From: Thiobacillus denitrificans
Lineage (GTDB): Bacteria; Pseudomonadota; Gammaproteobacteria; Burkholderiales; Thiobacillaceae
Direction: 5' to 3'
Length of the DNA stretch: 64,000 bases
Assembly (NCBI GenBank): GCA_002403375.1
Contig: DHHQ01000026.1
Span: forward strand, 5,606-69,605
The notes beneath the pieces were generated by a model. The model was not told the origin of the DNA. It worked only from the letters and a program-made list of their open reading frames with translations, and did not search any database. The position numbers were made by a program, and so were the translations under genes. How positions within the stretch are numbered: position 1 is the first letter of the stretch; every line of letters begins with the position of its first letter. This document shows positions 16,506 through 24,450 of the stretch, piece after piece.

Positions 16506-16738
16506 GTGCGGATGCGCTTGCCGGCAGGACAGGGGACAGCATGGGCGCGCGGCCCGTACAGGCCGGGATGCGACGCCAGCGCGTGATAGAACAGGTACGC
16601 CTCGGGCACCGCGGCCGGGGCGCTGGCACAGGCCGCGCGAGCGGGCGCAGGCACGCGCTCCGCCGCCGCGGGCTGCAAGGCCGGCAGGACGCCGGCCAGG
16701 CCGGACAACACAAGGAGTGAACGGGTGGGTGCTCTCAT
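16502..16738 (-). CDS. Small secreted hypothetical protein, first gene of the operon
   Basis: A 78-residue product starting MRAPTRSLLVLSGLAGVLP, with a signal peptide probably cleaved after the alanines near residue 26. The mature part is short, has two cysteines and no recognised domain (segment EAYLFYHALASHPGLYGPRA). An in-frame ATG at 16798 would give 98 residues but would use the intergenic promoter region as coding sequence. I favour 16738 because a good signal peptide begins exactly there. The stop overlaps the peroxidase start by 4 bases, so it is translated as part of the operon. Confidence 0.6.
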   Translation of the reverse strand: MRAPTRSLLVLSGLAGVLPALQPAAAERVPAPARAACASAPAAVPEAYLFYHALASHPGLYGPRAHAVPCPAGKRIRT

Positions 16739-16739
16739 T

Positions 16740-16752
16740 TTGTCTTGGTCAA
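16740..16752. promoter_or_regulatory. Candidate operator, left copy (TTGTC-N3-GTCAA)
   Basis: TTGTCTTGGTCAA lies directly before the ATG of the small secreted protein and starts about 12 bases downstream of its predicted transcription start. It resembles the better repeat at 16803-16815 and lies at the same relative distance from its own promoter. It is an imperfect inverted repeat. Confidence 0.35.
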
Positions 16753-16755
16753 AGG

Positions 16756-16785
16756 TTGGACGTATGCTCAAATTAGGCGAATAAT
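16756..16785 (+). promoter_or_regulatory. Candidate promoter of the MerR/B12 regulator gene
   Basis: TTGGAC at 16756-16761 (-35) and AATAAT at 16780-16785 (-10, five of six matches) are separated by 18 bases, predicting a start near 16792. It overlaps the divergent minus-strand promoter, so binding of one protein could control both directions. Confidence 0.45.
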
Positions 16786-16798
16786 CTGCGCGTGTCAA
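16770..16798 (-). promoter_or_regulatory. Candidate promoter of the ten-gene operon
   Basis: On the minus strand a perfect -35 hexamer TTGACA (16793-16798) is followed after 17 bases by TAATTT (16770-16775) as a weak -10, predicting a start near 16763. A strong -35 with a weak -10 is what an activated or derepressed MerR-type promoter might show. It would drive 16738 to 9245. Confidence 0.45.
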
Positions 16799-16802
16799 TC
16801 AT

Positions 16803-16815
16803 TTGTCCTAGACAA
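16803..16815. promoter_or_regulatory. Candidate operator, right copy (TTGTC-N3-GACAA)
   Basis: TTGTCCTAGACAA is an inverted repeat with perfect 5-base arms around a 3-base centre. It begins about 12 bases downstream of the predicted start of the regulator transcript, which would suit autoregulation. A related sequence lies at 16740-16752 on the other side of the divergent promoters. Confidence 0.45.
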
Positions 16816-16829
16816 TGTATGGGTGCCTC

Positions 16830-17759
16830 ATGAGTAGCGAAACTGTTTTTCCGGTTCGCGGCCTGCCGATCGCATCGGTCGAGCGCGAAACCGGCTTGTC
16901 CAAGGACACCCTGCGTGTGTGGGAGCGGCGTTACGGCTTTCCGACACCCGAGCGGGACGCCAACGGCGAGCGCCTGTATGCGCCGGCGCAGGTGCAGAGA
17001 TTGTTGCAAATCAAGCGCTTGATGGATCGTGGCCATCGCCCCGGCAAGCTGCTTGCGCTCGATGATGCGGCGCTGCAGGCGCTCGACGAGAGCCGTCCCG
17101 AGGCATCGGGCAGGCCCGGCGCGCCGCCCCTCGATACCTGGATGCAGCTGGTCAGGACCCACGACAGCGACGCCCTGCAGCGGGCGCTTTACCGCGAGAT
17201 GGTCAAGCGCGGCCTGGCCGGGTTTGTCCAGGACACCGTCGCGCCCCTGATCGCCCGTGTCGGCGAGGCCTGGTCGCGCAACGAGCTCGGCATATTCGAG
17301 GAGCACCTGTTTTCGCAGCATCTGGAAAAGGTGTTCCGCACCGTGCTGGCCAATCTGTCGCCGCAGCAGGGCAGCCCGCGCGTGCTGCTCACCACCTTGT
17401 CCGGCGAGGAGCACACGATGGGGCTGCTGATGGTGGAGGCCCTGCTGGTGGTGGAAGACGTCTACCCGGTGCTGCTGGGCCCGCAGACGCCGATCGACGA
17501 AATCGTGCGCGCAGCGCAACTCAAGCAGGCCGATGCCGTGTGCCTGTCGTTCAGCAGCGCCTATTCACCCGCCCTCGCGGCACAGGGGATGCGTGACCTG
17601 CGGCAGATGCTGCCCGCCGGCATCGCGCTGTGGGCAGGCGGCTACGGCGTCAAGGCGATCCGCAAGCCGATCGACGGGGTCTGCCTGTTGCCCGAGTTCC
17701 AGGATCTCTACGATTGCCTCGCGCGATGGCGCAGCGAACACGGCCGCCAACCCGCATGA
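16830..17759 (+). CDS. litR: MerR-type transcriptional regulator with B12-binding light-sensor domain (LitR/CarH-like)
   Basis: This 309-residue protein has an N-terminal MerR helix-turn-helix (IASVERETGLSKDTLRVWER, then RLYAPAQVQRLLQI), a four-helix region and a C-terminal cobalamin-binding Rossmann domain. The light-sensing residues of CarH are conserved: Trp148-x9-Glu158-His159 in the helical domain, and His195 in SGEEHTMG, the lower cobalt ligand. In CarH/LitR, adenosylcobalamin in the dark favours the DNA-bound tetramer and light disrupts it, so targets are induced by light. I chose ATG 16830; ATG 16815 would add five residues inside the candidate operator. It diverges from the ten-gene operon and probably represses it. 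Confidence 0.87.
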   Translation: MSSETVFPVRGLPIASVERETGLSKDTLRVWERRYGFPTPERDANGERLYAPAQVQRLLQIKRLMDRGHRPGKLLALDDAALQALDESRPEASGRPGAPPLDTWMQLVRTHDSDALQRALYREMVKRGLAGFVQDTVAPLIARVGEAWSRNELGIFEEHLFSQHLEKVFRTVLANLSPQQGSPRVLLTTLSGEEHTMGLLMVEALLVVEDVYPVLLGPQTPIDEIVRAAQLKQADAVCLSFSSAYSPALAAQGMRDLRQMLPAGIALWAGGYGVKAIRKPIDGVCLLPEFQDLYDCLARWRSEHGRQPA

Positions 17760-17822
17760 CCCGGAAACCGGGCATGCGCCTGGCGTCATCGGCTTTGCCC
17801 GCGCCCCGCCCCGGCTTCGACG

Positions 17823-18551
17823 CTAGAAGCGCTCGTCCGCGCACAGGTAGCGCCACTGCCCGGGCGGCAGCTTGCCCAGCGGGATCCGCCCGAGGCGGAT
17901 GCGTTTCAGCGACAGCACGCGAAGACCGACGGCTTCGCACAGGTGGGCGACCTGTCCGGGCCGGGCGCCCTTCAGCGCGACCCGCAGTCGGTTCTCGCTC
18001 TGCCAGCTGACCTTGATGGCGGGCGGGGTGCGGCCCTGGTACGGGATCCCCCGGTTCAGCCGCCTGAGCCCGTCGGCGGCCAGCTCGCCGGCGACCTCGA
18101 CGATGATTTCGTGCTCCAGCGTCGCGGCGTCCTCGGTCAGCTTGCGCGCCACGCGCCAGTCCTGGGTGAAGACGACGAGGCCGCTGGCCTCGGTTTCCAG
18201 CGGCACGCACAGGCTGAGCTGGGCGAAGTGCTTCTTCAGCGGGCGGATCCCCGAGGCGTCCTCGCCCCACAGGCTGGCCGCGCCGAGCAGGCGTGACGCC
18301 GCCTTGTCGCCCGGCGCGTCGTCGGTGTGGTAGCCGGGCGGCTTGTGCAGCAGCAGGGTGACCGGCTCGGCCTGGCCGGGGTCGGCCTGGGGGTCGATTT
18401 CGACGCGCTGGTCGCCGACGCGGAACTGCGGCGCCTCGACGATGACGCCGTCGACCCGCACCCAGCCGCCGGCGATGAGTTGCTCGGCTTCGCGGCGCGA
18501 GCAGGCGCGCAGTTCGGCGACGCGTTTGGCAAGGCGGACGGCTTCGGTCAT
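17823..18551 (-). CDS. RluF/RsuA-like pseudouridine synthase family protein with substituted catalytic Asp
   Basis: This 242-residue protein has an N-terminal S4 RNA-binding domain (RLAKRVAELRACSRREAEQLI, then GWVRVDGV) and a pseudouridine synthase fold with LLLHKPPGY near residue 66 and PLETEASGLVVFTQDWR near residue 117. RsuA/RluF enzymes have a nucleophilic Asp in RLDxxTxGL; here the aligned residue is Glu119 in PLETEASGL. An inactive or altered RNA-binding protein is therefore possible. It faces the litR-like gene convergently and is divergent from the dienelactone hydrolase gene. Confidence 0.83.
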   Translation of the reverse strand: MTEAVRLAKRVAELRACSRREAEQLIAGGWVRVDGVIVEAPQFRVGDQRVEIDPQADPGQAEPVTLLLHKPPGYHTDDAPGDKAASRLLGAASLWGEDASGIRPLKKHFAQLSLCVPLETEASGLVVFTQDWRVARKLTEDAATLEHEIIVEVAGELAADGLRRLNRGIPYQGRTPPAIKVSWQSENRLRVALKGARPGQVAHLCEAVGLRVLSLKRIRLGRIPLGKLPPGQWRYLCADERF

Positions 18552-18610
18552 GGCAGGCGGGGCGGGACAGGGAGCCTGCGAGTTTACCGCCGGGGAGGGT
18601 CCGGACGCGG

Positions 18611-18640
18611 TTGTTATTGCCGTTGCGGGCGCGGTATCCT
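18611..18640 (+). promoter_or_regulatory. Candidate sigma70 promoter for the dienelactone hydrolase-folE operon
   Basis: TTGTTA (18611-18616) and TATCCT (18635-18640) are spaced by 18 bases, about 55 bases before the first ATG of the plus-strand operon. No copy of the TTGTC/GACAA repeat is seen next to it. Confidence 0.4.
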
Positions 18641-18693
18641 GTCAGCCCCCTCATCAACCCGATCGCGCCGCGATCGTGCACCCGGAGACGCCC

Positions 18694-19475
<782 letters not shown>

Positions 19476-19476
<1 letters not shown>

Positions 19477-20123
19477 TGGCCGGTTCCTGCGACCACGACG
19501 ACTGCCACGCGCCGGCCGGCGGCGGCAGCCTCGGCATCCCGCAGGTGGGGCCGTTCGACCCGGCGGCGTTCGAGCGCGCGGTGAACGACCTGCTCGCTGC
19601 CTGCGGCGTCGCGCCGGACTCGGTGCACACCGGGCGTACCGCCGAGCGGGTGCGCGAGCTGTGGCAGCGCCGGCTGCTCGGCGGTTACGCGATCGCGCCG
19701 GCCGACGCGCTCGGCGAGGGCTTCGCCGACGACCGCGACGACATGGTGGTAGTGCGCGGCATCGCGATCCACGGCGTGTGCCCGCACCACCTGGTGCCGT
19801 TCCGCGGGGTCGCGCACGTCGCCTACATTCCCGGCGGGCGGCTGCACGGCTTCGGCCGCATCGCGCGCATGGTCGACGCCATCGGCCACCGCTTCACCTA
19901 CCAGGAATGGATGACGCGCGACATCGCCGAGGCGCTGGTGACGCACGGCATGGCGCGCGGCGCCGCGTGCATCATCGAGGCCGAGCAGCTGTGCCTGCTG
20001 CTCGGCGAGGACCGGCGCGGCGACGAGCGCGTCGTCACCCAGGCGTTCACCGGCTGCTTCCGGACCAGCAACCAGCTGCGCAACGAGTTCCTGCGTGCCA
20101 CCTCGCAGCGGGAGCTGCGCTGA
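19476..20123 (+). CDS. folE: GTP cyclohydrolase I-like protein, divergent
   Basis: This 215-residue protein aligns with FolE over the catalytic domain: DDMVVVRGIAIHGVCPHH, VAYIPGGRLHGFGRIARMVD, YQEWMTRDIAEAL and the C-terminal TSNQLRNEFLRA. Compared with E. coli FolE it keeps the zinc ligands (Cys102, His105, Cys173), His104, and the guanine-recognition pair Gln143-Glu144. Catalytic His179 is Gln171, Glu111 is Pro103, and triphosphate-site Ser135/Lys136 are Gly127/Arg128. The N-terminus has a Cys/His cluster (GSCDHDDCH). It may have altered activity. A second folE elsewhere is likely. The ATGA overlap couples it to the preceding hydrolase. Confidence 0.85.
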
Positions 20124-20133
20124 TTCCCGCCGC

Positions 20134-20598
20134 ATGAGCGCGCACCGGCCGGCCACGCTGCTCCTGCCGCCCGCGCCCTACGCCGCCGCGGCGGCCGGCG
20201 GCTGGTGGCTCGACCGCAATGTCCAGGCCTTGCCGCTCGACTTCGGCGCGGCGACGCGGCCGCTCGGCTGGCTGCTGGTCGGCATCGGGCTGGCGCTGTT
20301 CGCGTGGACGCTGGCGACCTTCGCTCGCCACCGCACCACGGTCAATCCCTACAAGGCTGCGTCCAGCCTGTGCACCGGCGGGCCGTTCCGCTTCAGCCGC
20401 AACCCGATCTACGTCGGCGACTGGTTCATCCTGGCAGGCGTGGCGATGCTGCTGGCGACCTGGTGGCCGCTGCTGTTCGCGCCGCTGATCTGGGCGCTGT
20501 TGCGCTACGGCGTGATCCGCCACGAAGAGGCTCACCTCGAAGCCAAATTCGGCGACGACTACCTCAACTACAGGACGCGGGTGCGGCGCTGGCTATGA
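20134..20598 (+). CDS. Isoprenylcysteine carboxyl methyltransferase family membrane protein
   Basis: This 154-residue integral membrane protein has four hydrophobic segments and the ICMT/PEMT-type C-terminal signature: GGPFRFSRNPIYVGDWFILAG near residue 88 and HEEAHLEAKFGDDYLNYRTRVRRWL at the end. Bacterial members transfer methyl groups from SAM to small or lipid-linked acceptors; the substrate here is unknown. It starts 10 bases after the folE-like gene, and its TGA overlaps the next ATG. Confidence 0.85.
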   Translation: MSAHRPATLLLPPAPYAAAAAGGWWLDRNVQALPLDFGAATRPLGWLLVGIGLALFAWTLATFARHRTTVNPYKAASSLCTGGPFRFSRNPIYVGDWFILAGVAMLLATWWPLLFAPLIWALLRYGVIRHEEAHLEAKFGDDYLNYRTRVRRWL

Positions 20599-21692
20599 CG
20601 CATCGGCGCAGGCTGACGCTGTGGATGGCGGGCGGGCTGTGCGGGATGCTGGCGGGCTGCGCGGGCCTGCAGCAGAACCCGTATTACGACCCCGCAAAGC
20701 CGCACCACACGCCCAGCGGCTTCCGCAATCCCGGTCCCGACGCGCGAATCGGCGGGGGCTTTCTGCGCTGGCAGTGGGAGCGCCGGCTGAGCGGGCTGCC
20801 GAAGCCGCCAGGCGCGGCGCACCGCGACTGGCGCGTGGCGCCCGAGCTGGCGCTGCTGCGCTCGCCCGCGGTCAACCCCAGCGTCACCTGGATCGGCCAT
20901 GCTTCGCTGCTGGTGCGGCTCGGCGGGCTCAACGTGCTGACCGATCCGCACTTTTCCGAGCGGGCCTCGCCGGTCGGCTTCGCGGGGCCGAAGCGCTTCC
21001 ACCCGCCGGGCGTGGCGCTGGCGGATCTGCCGGACATCCATGCCGTGGTGATCTCGCACAGCCACTACGACCATCTCGACGTCGACAGCGTGCGGCAGTT
21101 GCACCAGCGCAGCGGCGGCACCGTCCATTTCCTGGTGCCGCTGGGACTGAAGCCGTGGTTCGCCGCGCTCGGCATCGACAATGTCACCGAACTCGACTGG
21201 TGGGAACACGCCGAGATCCGCGGGGTGCGCTTCACCCTGACGCCGGCGCAGCACTGGAGCGCGCGCGGCCTGTTCGATCGCAACCGCACCTTGTGGGGCG
21301 GCTGGGCCGTCCATGCGCCCGACCTGAGCTTCCTCTTCATCGGCGATACCGGCTACTCATCGGATTTCAGGGAAATCGGCCGTCGCCTCGGTCCCTTCGA
21401 TCTGGCAGCGATTCCGATCGGCGCCTACGAACCGCGCTGGTTCATGCGGACGCAGCACGTCGATCCGGCCGAAGCGGTACGGATTCACCAGGATCTCCAG
21501 GCACGCCAGTCGCTCGGCGTGCACTGGGGCGCGTTCGAGATGGCTGACGAACCGCTCGACGCGGCACCGCGCGCGCTGGCGGCGGCACGGCGTGCAGCCG
21601 GCATCGACGAGGCCGAATTCTTCGTGCTGCGGGTGGGGGAGACCCGACGCATCCCACCCCGGCCTCACATTTCGGGCGGATCCGGCCGTTGA
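20595..21692 (+). CDS. MBL-fold lipoprotein hydrolase (NAPE-PLD/UlaG-like)
   Basis: This 365-residue protein starts with a lipoprotein signal peptide (lipobox LAGC, Cys22). The metallo-beta-lactamase zinc motif is His155-x-His157-x-Asp159-His160 in SHSHYDHLD, with WIGHASLLVRLGGLNVLTDP upstream and FIGDTGYSSDF and GVHWGAFEMADEP downstream. These features match the NAPE-hydrolysing phospholipase D group (YfeI/RomA-like proteins) more than beta-lactamases. A phospholipid or N-acyl substrate at the membrane is likely. It overlaps the ICMT gene by 4 bases and ends the operon. Confidence 0.88.
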   Translation: MTHRRRLTLWMAGGLCGMLAGCAGLQQNPYYDPAKPHHTPSGFRNPGPDARIGGGFLRWQWERRLSGLPKPPGAAHRDWRVAPELALLRSPAVNPSVTWIGHASLLVRLGGLNVLTDPHFSERASPVGFAGPKRFHPPGVALADLPDIHAVVISHSHYDHLDVDSVRQLHQRSGGTVHFLVPLGLKPWFAALGIDNVTELDWWEHAEIRGVRFTLTPAQHWSARGLFDRNRTLWGGWAVHAPDLSFLFIGDTGYSSDFREIGRRLGPFDLAAIPIGAYEPRWFMRTQHVDPAEAVRIHQDLQARQSLGVHWGAFEMADEPLDAAPRALAAARRAAGIDEAEFFVLRVGETRRIPPRPHISGGSGR

Positions 21693-21725
21693 AGTCCTCA
21701 ACGTGAGAACTCGCTGGAGCTGCCG

Positions 21726-22079
21726 ATGAACATCACCCTGCACGACAAATCGCTGGAAATCAGGCTCACCCGGGCCGCGCAGAAAGCGCTGGACCGGCGC
21801 GAAACGCCGCTGGTTGCTGAGATGGAACTGCTGTTCTCGTGCCTGCTGCGCAAGCGCGTGCACTTCGGCGAAGCGCTGGAGGGTTCGACCCCGGTCGACG
21901 GCCGCCTCGCGGTGCGCTTCAGGCCCATCATGACGCGCCGCTGCAGCGTGGCCGAGGGCGGCGCGACGCCGCCATCCGAAGGCTTTCCGCTCGACAACCC
22001 GCGTCCCTACGTGCCCAACTGGCTTGCCATCGACTACCGCCGTGGCGCGTGGGTGGGCGAATTCGGCTACGCCGACTGA
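21726..22079 (+). CDS. Conserved hypothetical protein
   Basis: This 117-residue soluble protein has no domain I can name. It starts MNITLHDKSLEIRLTRAAQ after a weak GGAG ribosome binding site and has a mixed helix/strand composition with one Cys and the C-terminal tract WLAIDYRRGAWVGEFGYAD. The strong third-position GC bias matches the neighbours. It follows the MBL gene by 33 bases, so it may be co-transcribed, and its last 13 bases overlap the end of the convergent tatD-like gene. Confidence 0.7.
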   Translation: MNITLHDKSLEIRLTRAAQKALDRRETPLVAEMELLFSCLLRKRVHFGEALEGSTPVDGRLAVRFRPIMTRRCSVAEGGATPPSEGFPLDNPRPYVPNWLAIDYRRGAWVGEFGYAD

Positions 22080-22885
22080 GGGCCGGCCAGCCGGAACAGC
22101 TCGCGCGCGTTGCGGGTGGTCGCCTCGGCGACCGACCCGAGATCGATTCCGCGCAGTTCCGCGAGCACCTGCGCGATGCGCGGCAGCTCGCCCGGTGCGT
22201 TGCGGCCGCGGCCGATCCACACCGGCGGGATGTCGGGGCTGTCGGTCTCCAGCACGATGGCGTCGAGCGGCAGCTCGGCCGCCAGCCGCCTGAGGTTGTT
22301 GGCGCGCGGCCAGGTGAAGGCGCCGCCGAAGCCGAGCTTGAACCCCAGCTTGATGAATGCGTCGGCCTGCTGCCTGCTGCCGTTGAAGGCATGGGCGATG
22401 CCGCCGCGCACGCCGATCCGGCGCAGGTGCTTGAGCAGCTCGTCGTTCGCGCGGCGGCAGTGCAGCAGCACCGGCAGGTCGTGGTCGCGCGCGAGCTTGA
22501 GCTGTTCGACGAGGAAGAATTCCTGTGCGGCACGGTCGGGGTCCTCGACGAAGAAGTCGAGCCCGATCTCGCCTACGGCGACCGGCCGCAGCAATTCGAT
22601 CTGCGCGCGCAGGTCGGCGAGATGCCCGGGCCGGTGGACGTGCAGCAACATCGGATGCAGGCCCCAGGCCGGCAGGCAGCCGGGGTAGCGTTCGCAGGTC
22701 GCGGCGACCGCGGCGAAATTGTCGCGGCTGATGGCGGGAACGACCTGGATGGCGACGCCGCCGGCGACCGCGCGCGCGTACTCGGCGTCGCGATCGGCGT
22801 CGAACTCGGCGGCGTCGAGATGGCAGTGGGTGTCGATAAAAAACGGCACCGCGGAGGGTGCCGTTCGTCTGGCGTCTGTCGTCAC
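22067..22885 (-). CDS. TatD family metal-dependent hydrolase/DNase
   Basis: This 272-residue amidohydrolase-fold enzyme has the TatD metal ligands: His20-x-His22 in DTHCHLD, GEIGLDFF with Glu, LHCRRA, IAHAFNGS and the ETDSPDIPP signature. TatD proteins are 3'-5' exonucleases linked to DNA repair and degradation. The start codon is GTG at 22885, 4 bases after the yccA stop, so the two form a transcription unit. The cysteine in HCH and the KLGFKLGFGG segment are common in the YjjV-type subgroup. Confidence 0.9.
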   Translation of the reverse strand: MTTDARRTAPSAVPFFIDTHCHLDAAEFDADRDAEYARAVAGGVAIQVVPAISRDNFAAVAATCERYPGCLPAWGLHPMLLHVHRPGHLADLRAQIELLRPVAVGEIGLDFFVEDPDRAAQEFFLVEQLKLARDHDLPVLLHCRRANDELLKHLRRIGVRGGIAHAFNGSRQQADAFIKLGFKLGFGGAFTWPRANNLRRLAAELPLDAIVLETDSPDIPPVWIGRGRNAPGELPRIAQVLAELRGIDLGSVAEATTRNARELFRLAGPQSA

Positions 22886-22889
22886 GCGC

Positions 22890-23555
22890 TCAGTCGTTGC
22901 TGGCGAAGCCCAGCAGGTGCAGCAGGCTGGTGAACAGGTTGAAGATCGCCACGAACAGCGTGACGGTCGCCATGATGTAGTTGGTCTCGCCGCCGTGGAT
23001 GATGTTGCTGGTCTCGTAGAGGATGAGGCCCGACATCAGCAGCACGAACATCGCCGAGACGGCCAGCGACAGCGCGGGCATCTCGAAGAAGATCGCGCCC
23101 AGGCCGGCGAGGAACGCGACCAGGATGCCGACCATGAGGAAGCCGCCCATGAAGCTGAAGTCCTTGCGGGTGGTCATCACGTAGGCCGACAGGCCGAGGA
23201 AGATTGCGGCGGTGCCGCCCATCGCCATCATCACCACCTGGCTGCCGTTGGGCAGCGACAGGTAGGCGTTGAGGATCGGGCCGAGCGTGTAGCCCATGAA
23301 GCCGGTGAGGCCGAACACGAACAGCAGGCCGAGGCCGCTGTCGCGGAACTTGGTGGTGAGGAACAGGAGGCCGAAGTAGCCGACCAGGGTGATGATCAGG
23401 CCGGGATGCGGCAGGTTCATCGCCATCGACAGGCCGGCGGTGAGCGCGGAAAACGCCAGCGTCATCGACAGCAGCATGTAGGTGTTCTTGACGACCTTGT
23501 TGGTCGACAGCGCCGCAGACTGGCTGCGGCCCAGGGTGGTGGCTTGCGGGTTCAT
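22890..23555 (-). CDS. yccA: Bax inhibitor-1/YccA family membrane protein
   Basis: This 221-residue protein has seven hydrophobic segments and matches the BI-1/YccA family: NTYMLLSMTLAFSALTAG at the first membrane segment, then GYTLGPILNAYLSL and a C-terminal TLFVAIFNLFTSLLHLLG. E. coli YccA binds and moderates the FtsH protease, and other members form pH-sensitive Ca2+ leaks. Nearby Ca2+ transporters make the second role worth noting but not established. A strong ribosome binding site (AGAGGAG) precedes the ATG. Confidence 0.9.
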   Translation of the reverse strand: MNPQATTLGRSQSAALSTNKVVKNTYMLLSMTLAFSALTAGLSMAMNLPHPGLIITLVGYFGLLFLTTKFRDSGLGLLFVFGLTGFMGYTLGPILNAYLSLPNGSQVVMMAMGGTAAIFLGLSAYVMTTRKDFSFMGGFLMVGILVAFLAGLGAIFFEMPALSLAVSAMFVLLMSGLILYETSNIIHGGETNYIMATVTLFVAIFNLFTSLLHLLGFASND

Positions 23556-23641
23556 TCAGGCTCCTCTTCTTGTGAATGGCACGACACTCCTGCAGACCCG
23601 TTTCGGGCCGCGGGGTTCCCGGGGCGTCCGGGACTGCGTCC

Positions 23642-23670
23642 AGCATACCGGGATGCGGCCCGGGTTTCCA
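23642..23670 (-). promoter_or_regulatory. Candidate promoter for yccA-tatD
   Basis: On the minus strand TGGAAA (-35) and TATGCT (-10) are separated by 17 bases, about 85 bases upstream of the yccA ATG. It lies in the 142-base gap after the slipin gene, which holds no other gene. Confidence 0.4.
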
Positions 23671-23697
23671 CCCGGTGGCGGCGAGGTCGTTCCCGGC

Positions 23698-24450
23698 TCA
23701 TTCGCCGGATTTGCGCACCATCAGGTTCATCAGCTCGCCCGGCATCGGGAAGATGATGGTGTTGGTCCTGTCGCCGGCGATGTTGGAGAGCGTCTGCAGA
23801 TAGCGCAACTGCATCGCCTGCGGCTTGGCGGCGAGAATCTCGGCGGCGGCGAGCAGCTTCTCCGACGCCTGCAGTTCGCCCTCGGCATGGATGATCTTGG
23901 CGCGCCGCTCGCGCTCGGCCTCGGCCTGCTTGGCGATCGCGCGCACCATCGTTTCGTCGATGTCCACGTGCTTGATCTCGACGTTGGAGACCTTGATGCC
24001 CCAGGCGTCGGTCTGCGCGTCCAGCGCCTTCTGGATGTCGGAGTTGAGGGTTTCCCGCTCGGCCAGCATCTCGTCGAGCTCGTGCTTGCCCAGCACCGCG
24101 CGCAGGGTGGTCTGCGCCAGCTGGCTGGTGGCGTTCATGTAGTCCTCCACCTGCAGGATCGACTTGGCCGGGTCGATGACGCGGAAATACACCACCGCGT
24201 TGACCCTGACCGAGACGTTGTCGCGCGAGATCACGTCCTGGCTCGGCACGTCGAACACCACGGTGCGCAGGTCGACCCGCACCATCTGCTGGATGGCGGG
24301 AATGATGATGATGAGGCCCGGCCCCTTCACCTTCCAGAAGCGTCCGAGCTGGAACACGACGCCGCGTTCGTATTCGCGCAGGATGCGTATGCTGGAGGCC
24401 AGCAGCGCGACGATTAACAGCAAGGCAGTCAAGCCGCCGAATTCAAACAT
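23698..24450 (-). CDS. Slipin (stomatin/prohibitin family) membrane protein
   Basis: This 250-residue protein has one N-terminal membrane anchor (FGGLTALLLIVALLASSI), then the SPFH domain: REYERGVVFQLGRFWKVKGPG, VDLRTVVFDVPSQDVISRDN, VVYFRVIDPAKSI and the coiled-coil AEAERERRAKIIHAEGELQAS. Slipins oligomerise in membrane microdomains and are usually encoded with an NfeD protease, which is exactly the arrangement here. The ATG at 24450 follows an AAAAGGAG site and overlaps the nfeD end by 8 bases. Confidence 0.94.
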   Translation of the reverse strand: MFEFGGLTALLLIVALLASSIRILREYERGVVFQLGRFWKVKGPGLIIIIPAIQQMVRVDLRTVVFDVPSQDVISRDNVSVRVNAVVYFRVIDPAKSILQVEDYMNATSQLAQTTLRAVLGKHELDEMLAERETLNSDIQKALDAQTDAWGIKVSNVEIKHVDIDETMVRAIAKQAEAERERRAKIIHAEGELQASEKLLAAAEILAAKPQAMQLRYLQTLSNIAGDRTNTIIFPMPGELMNLMVRKSGE

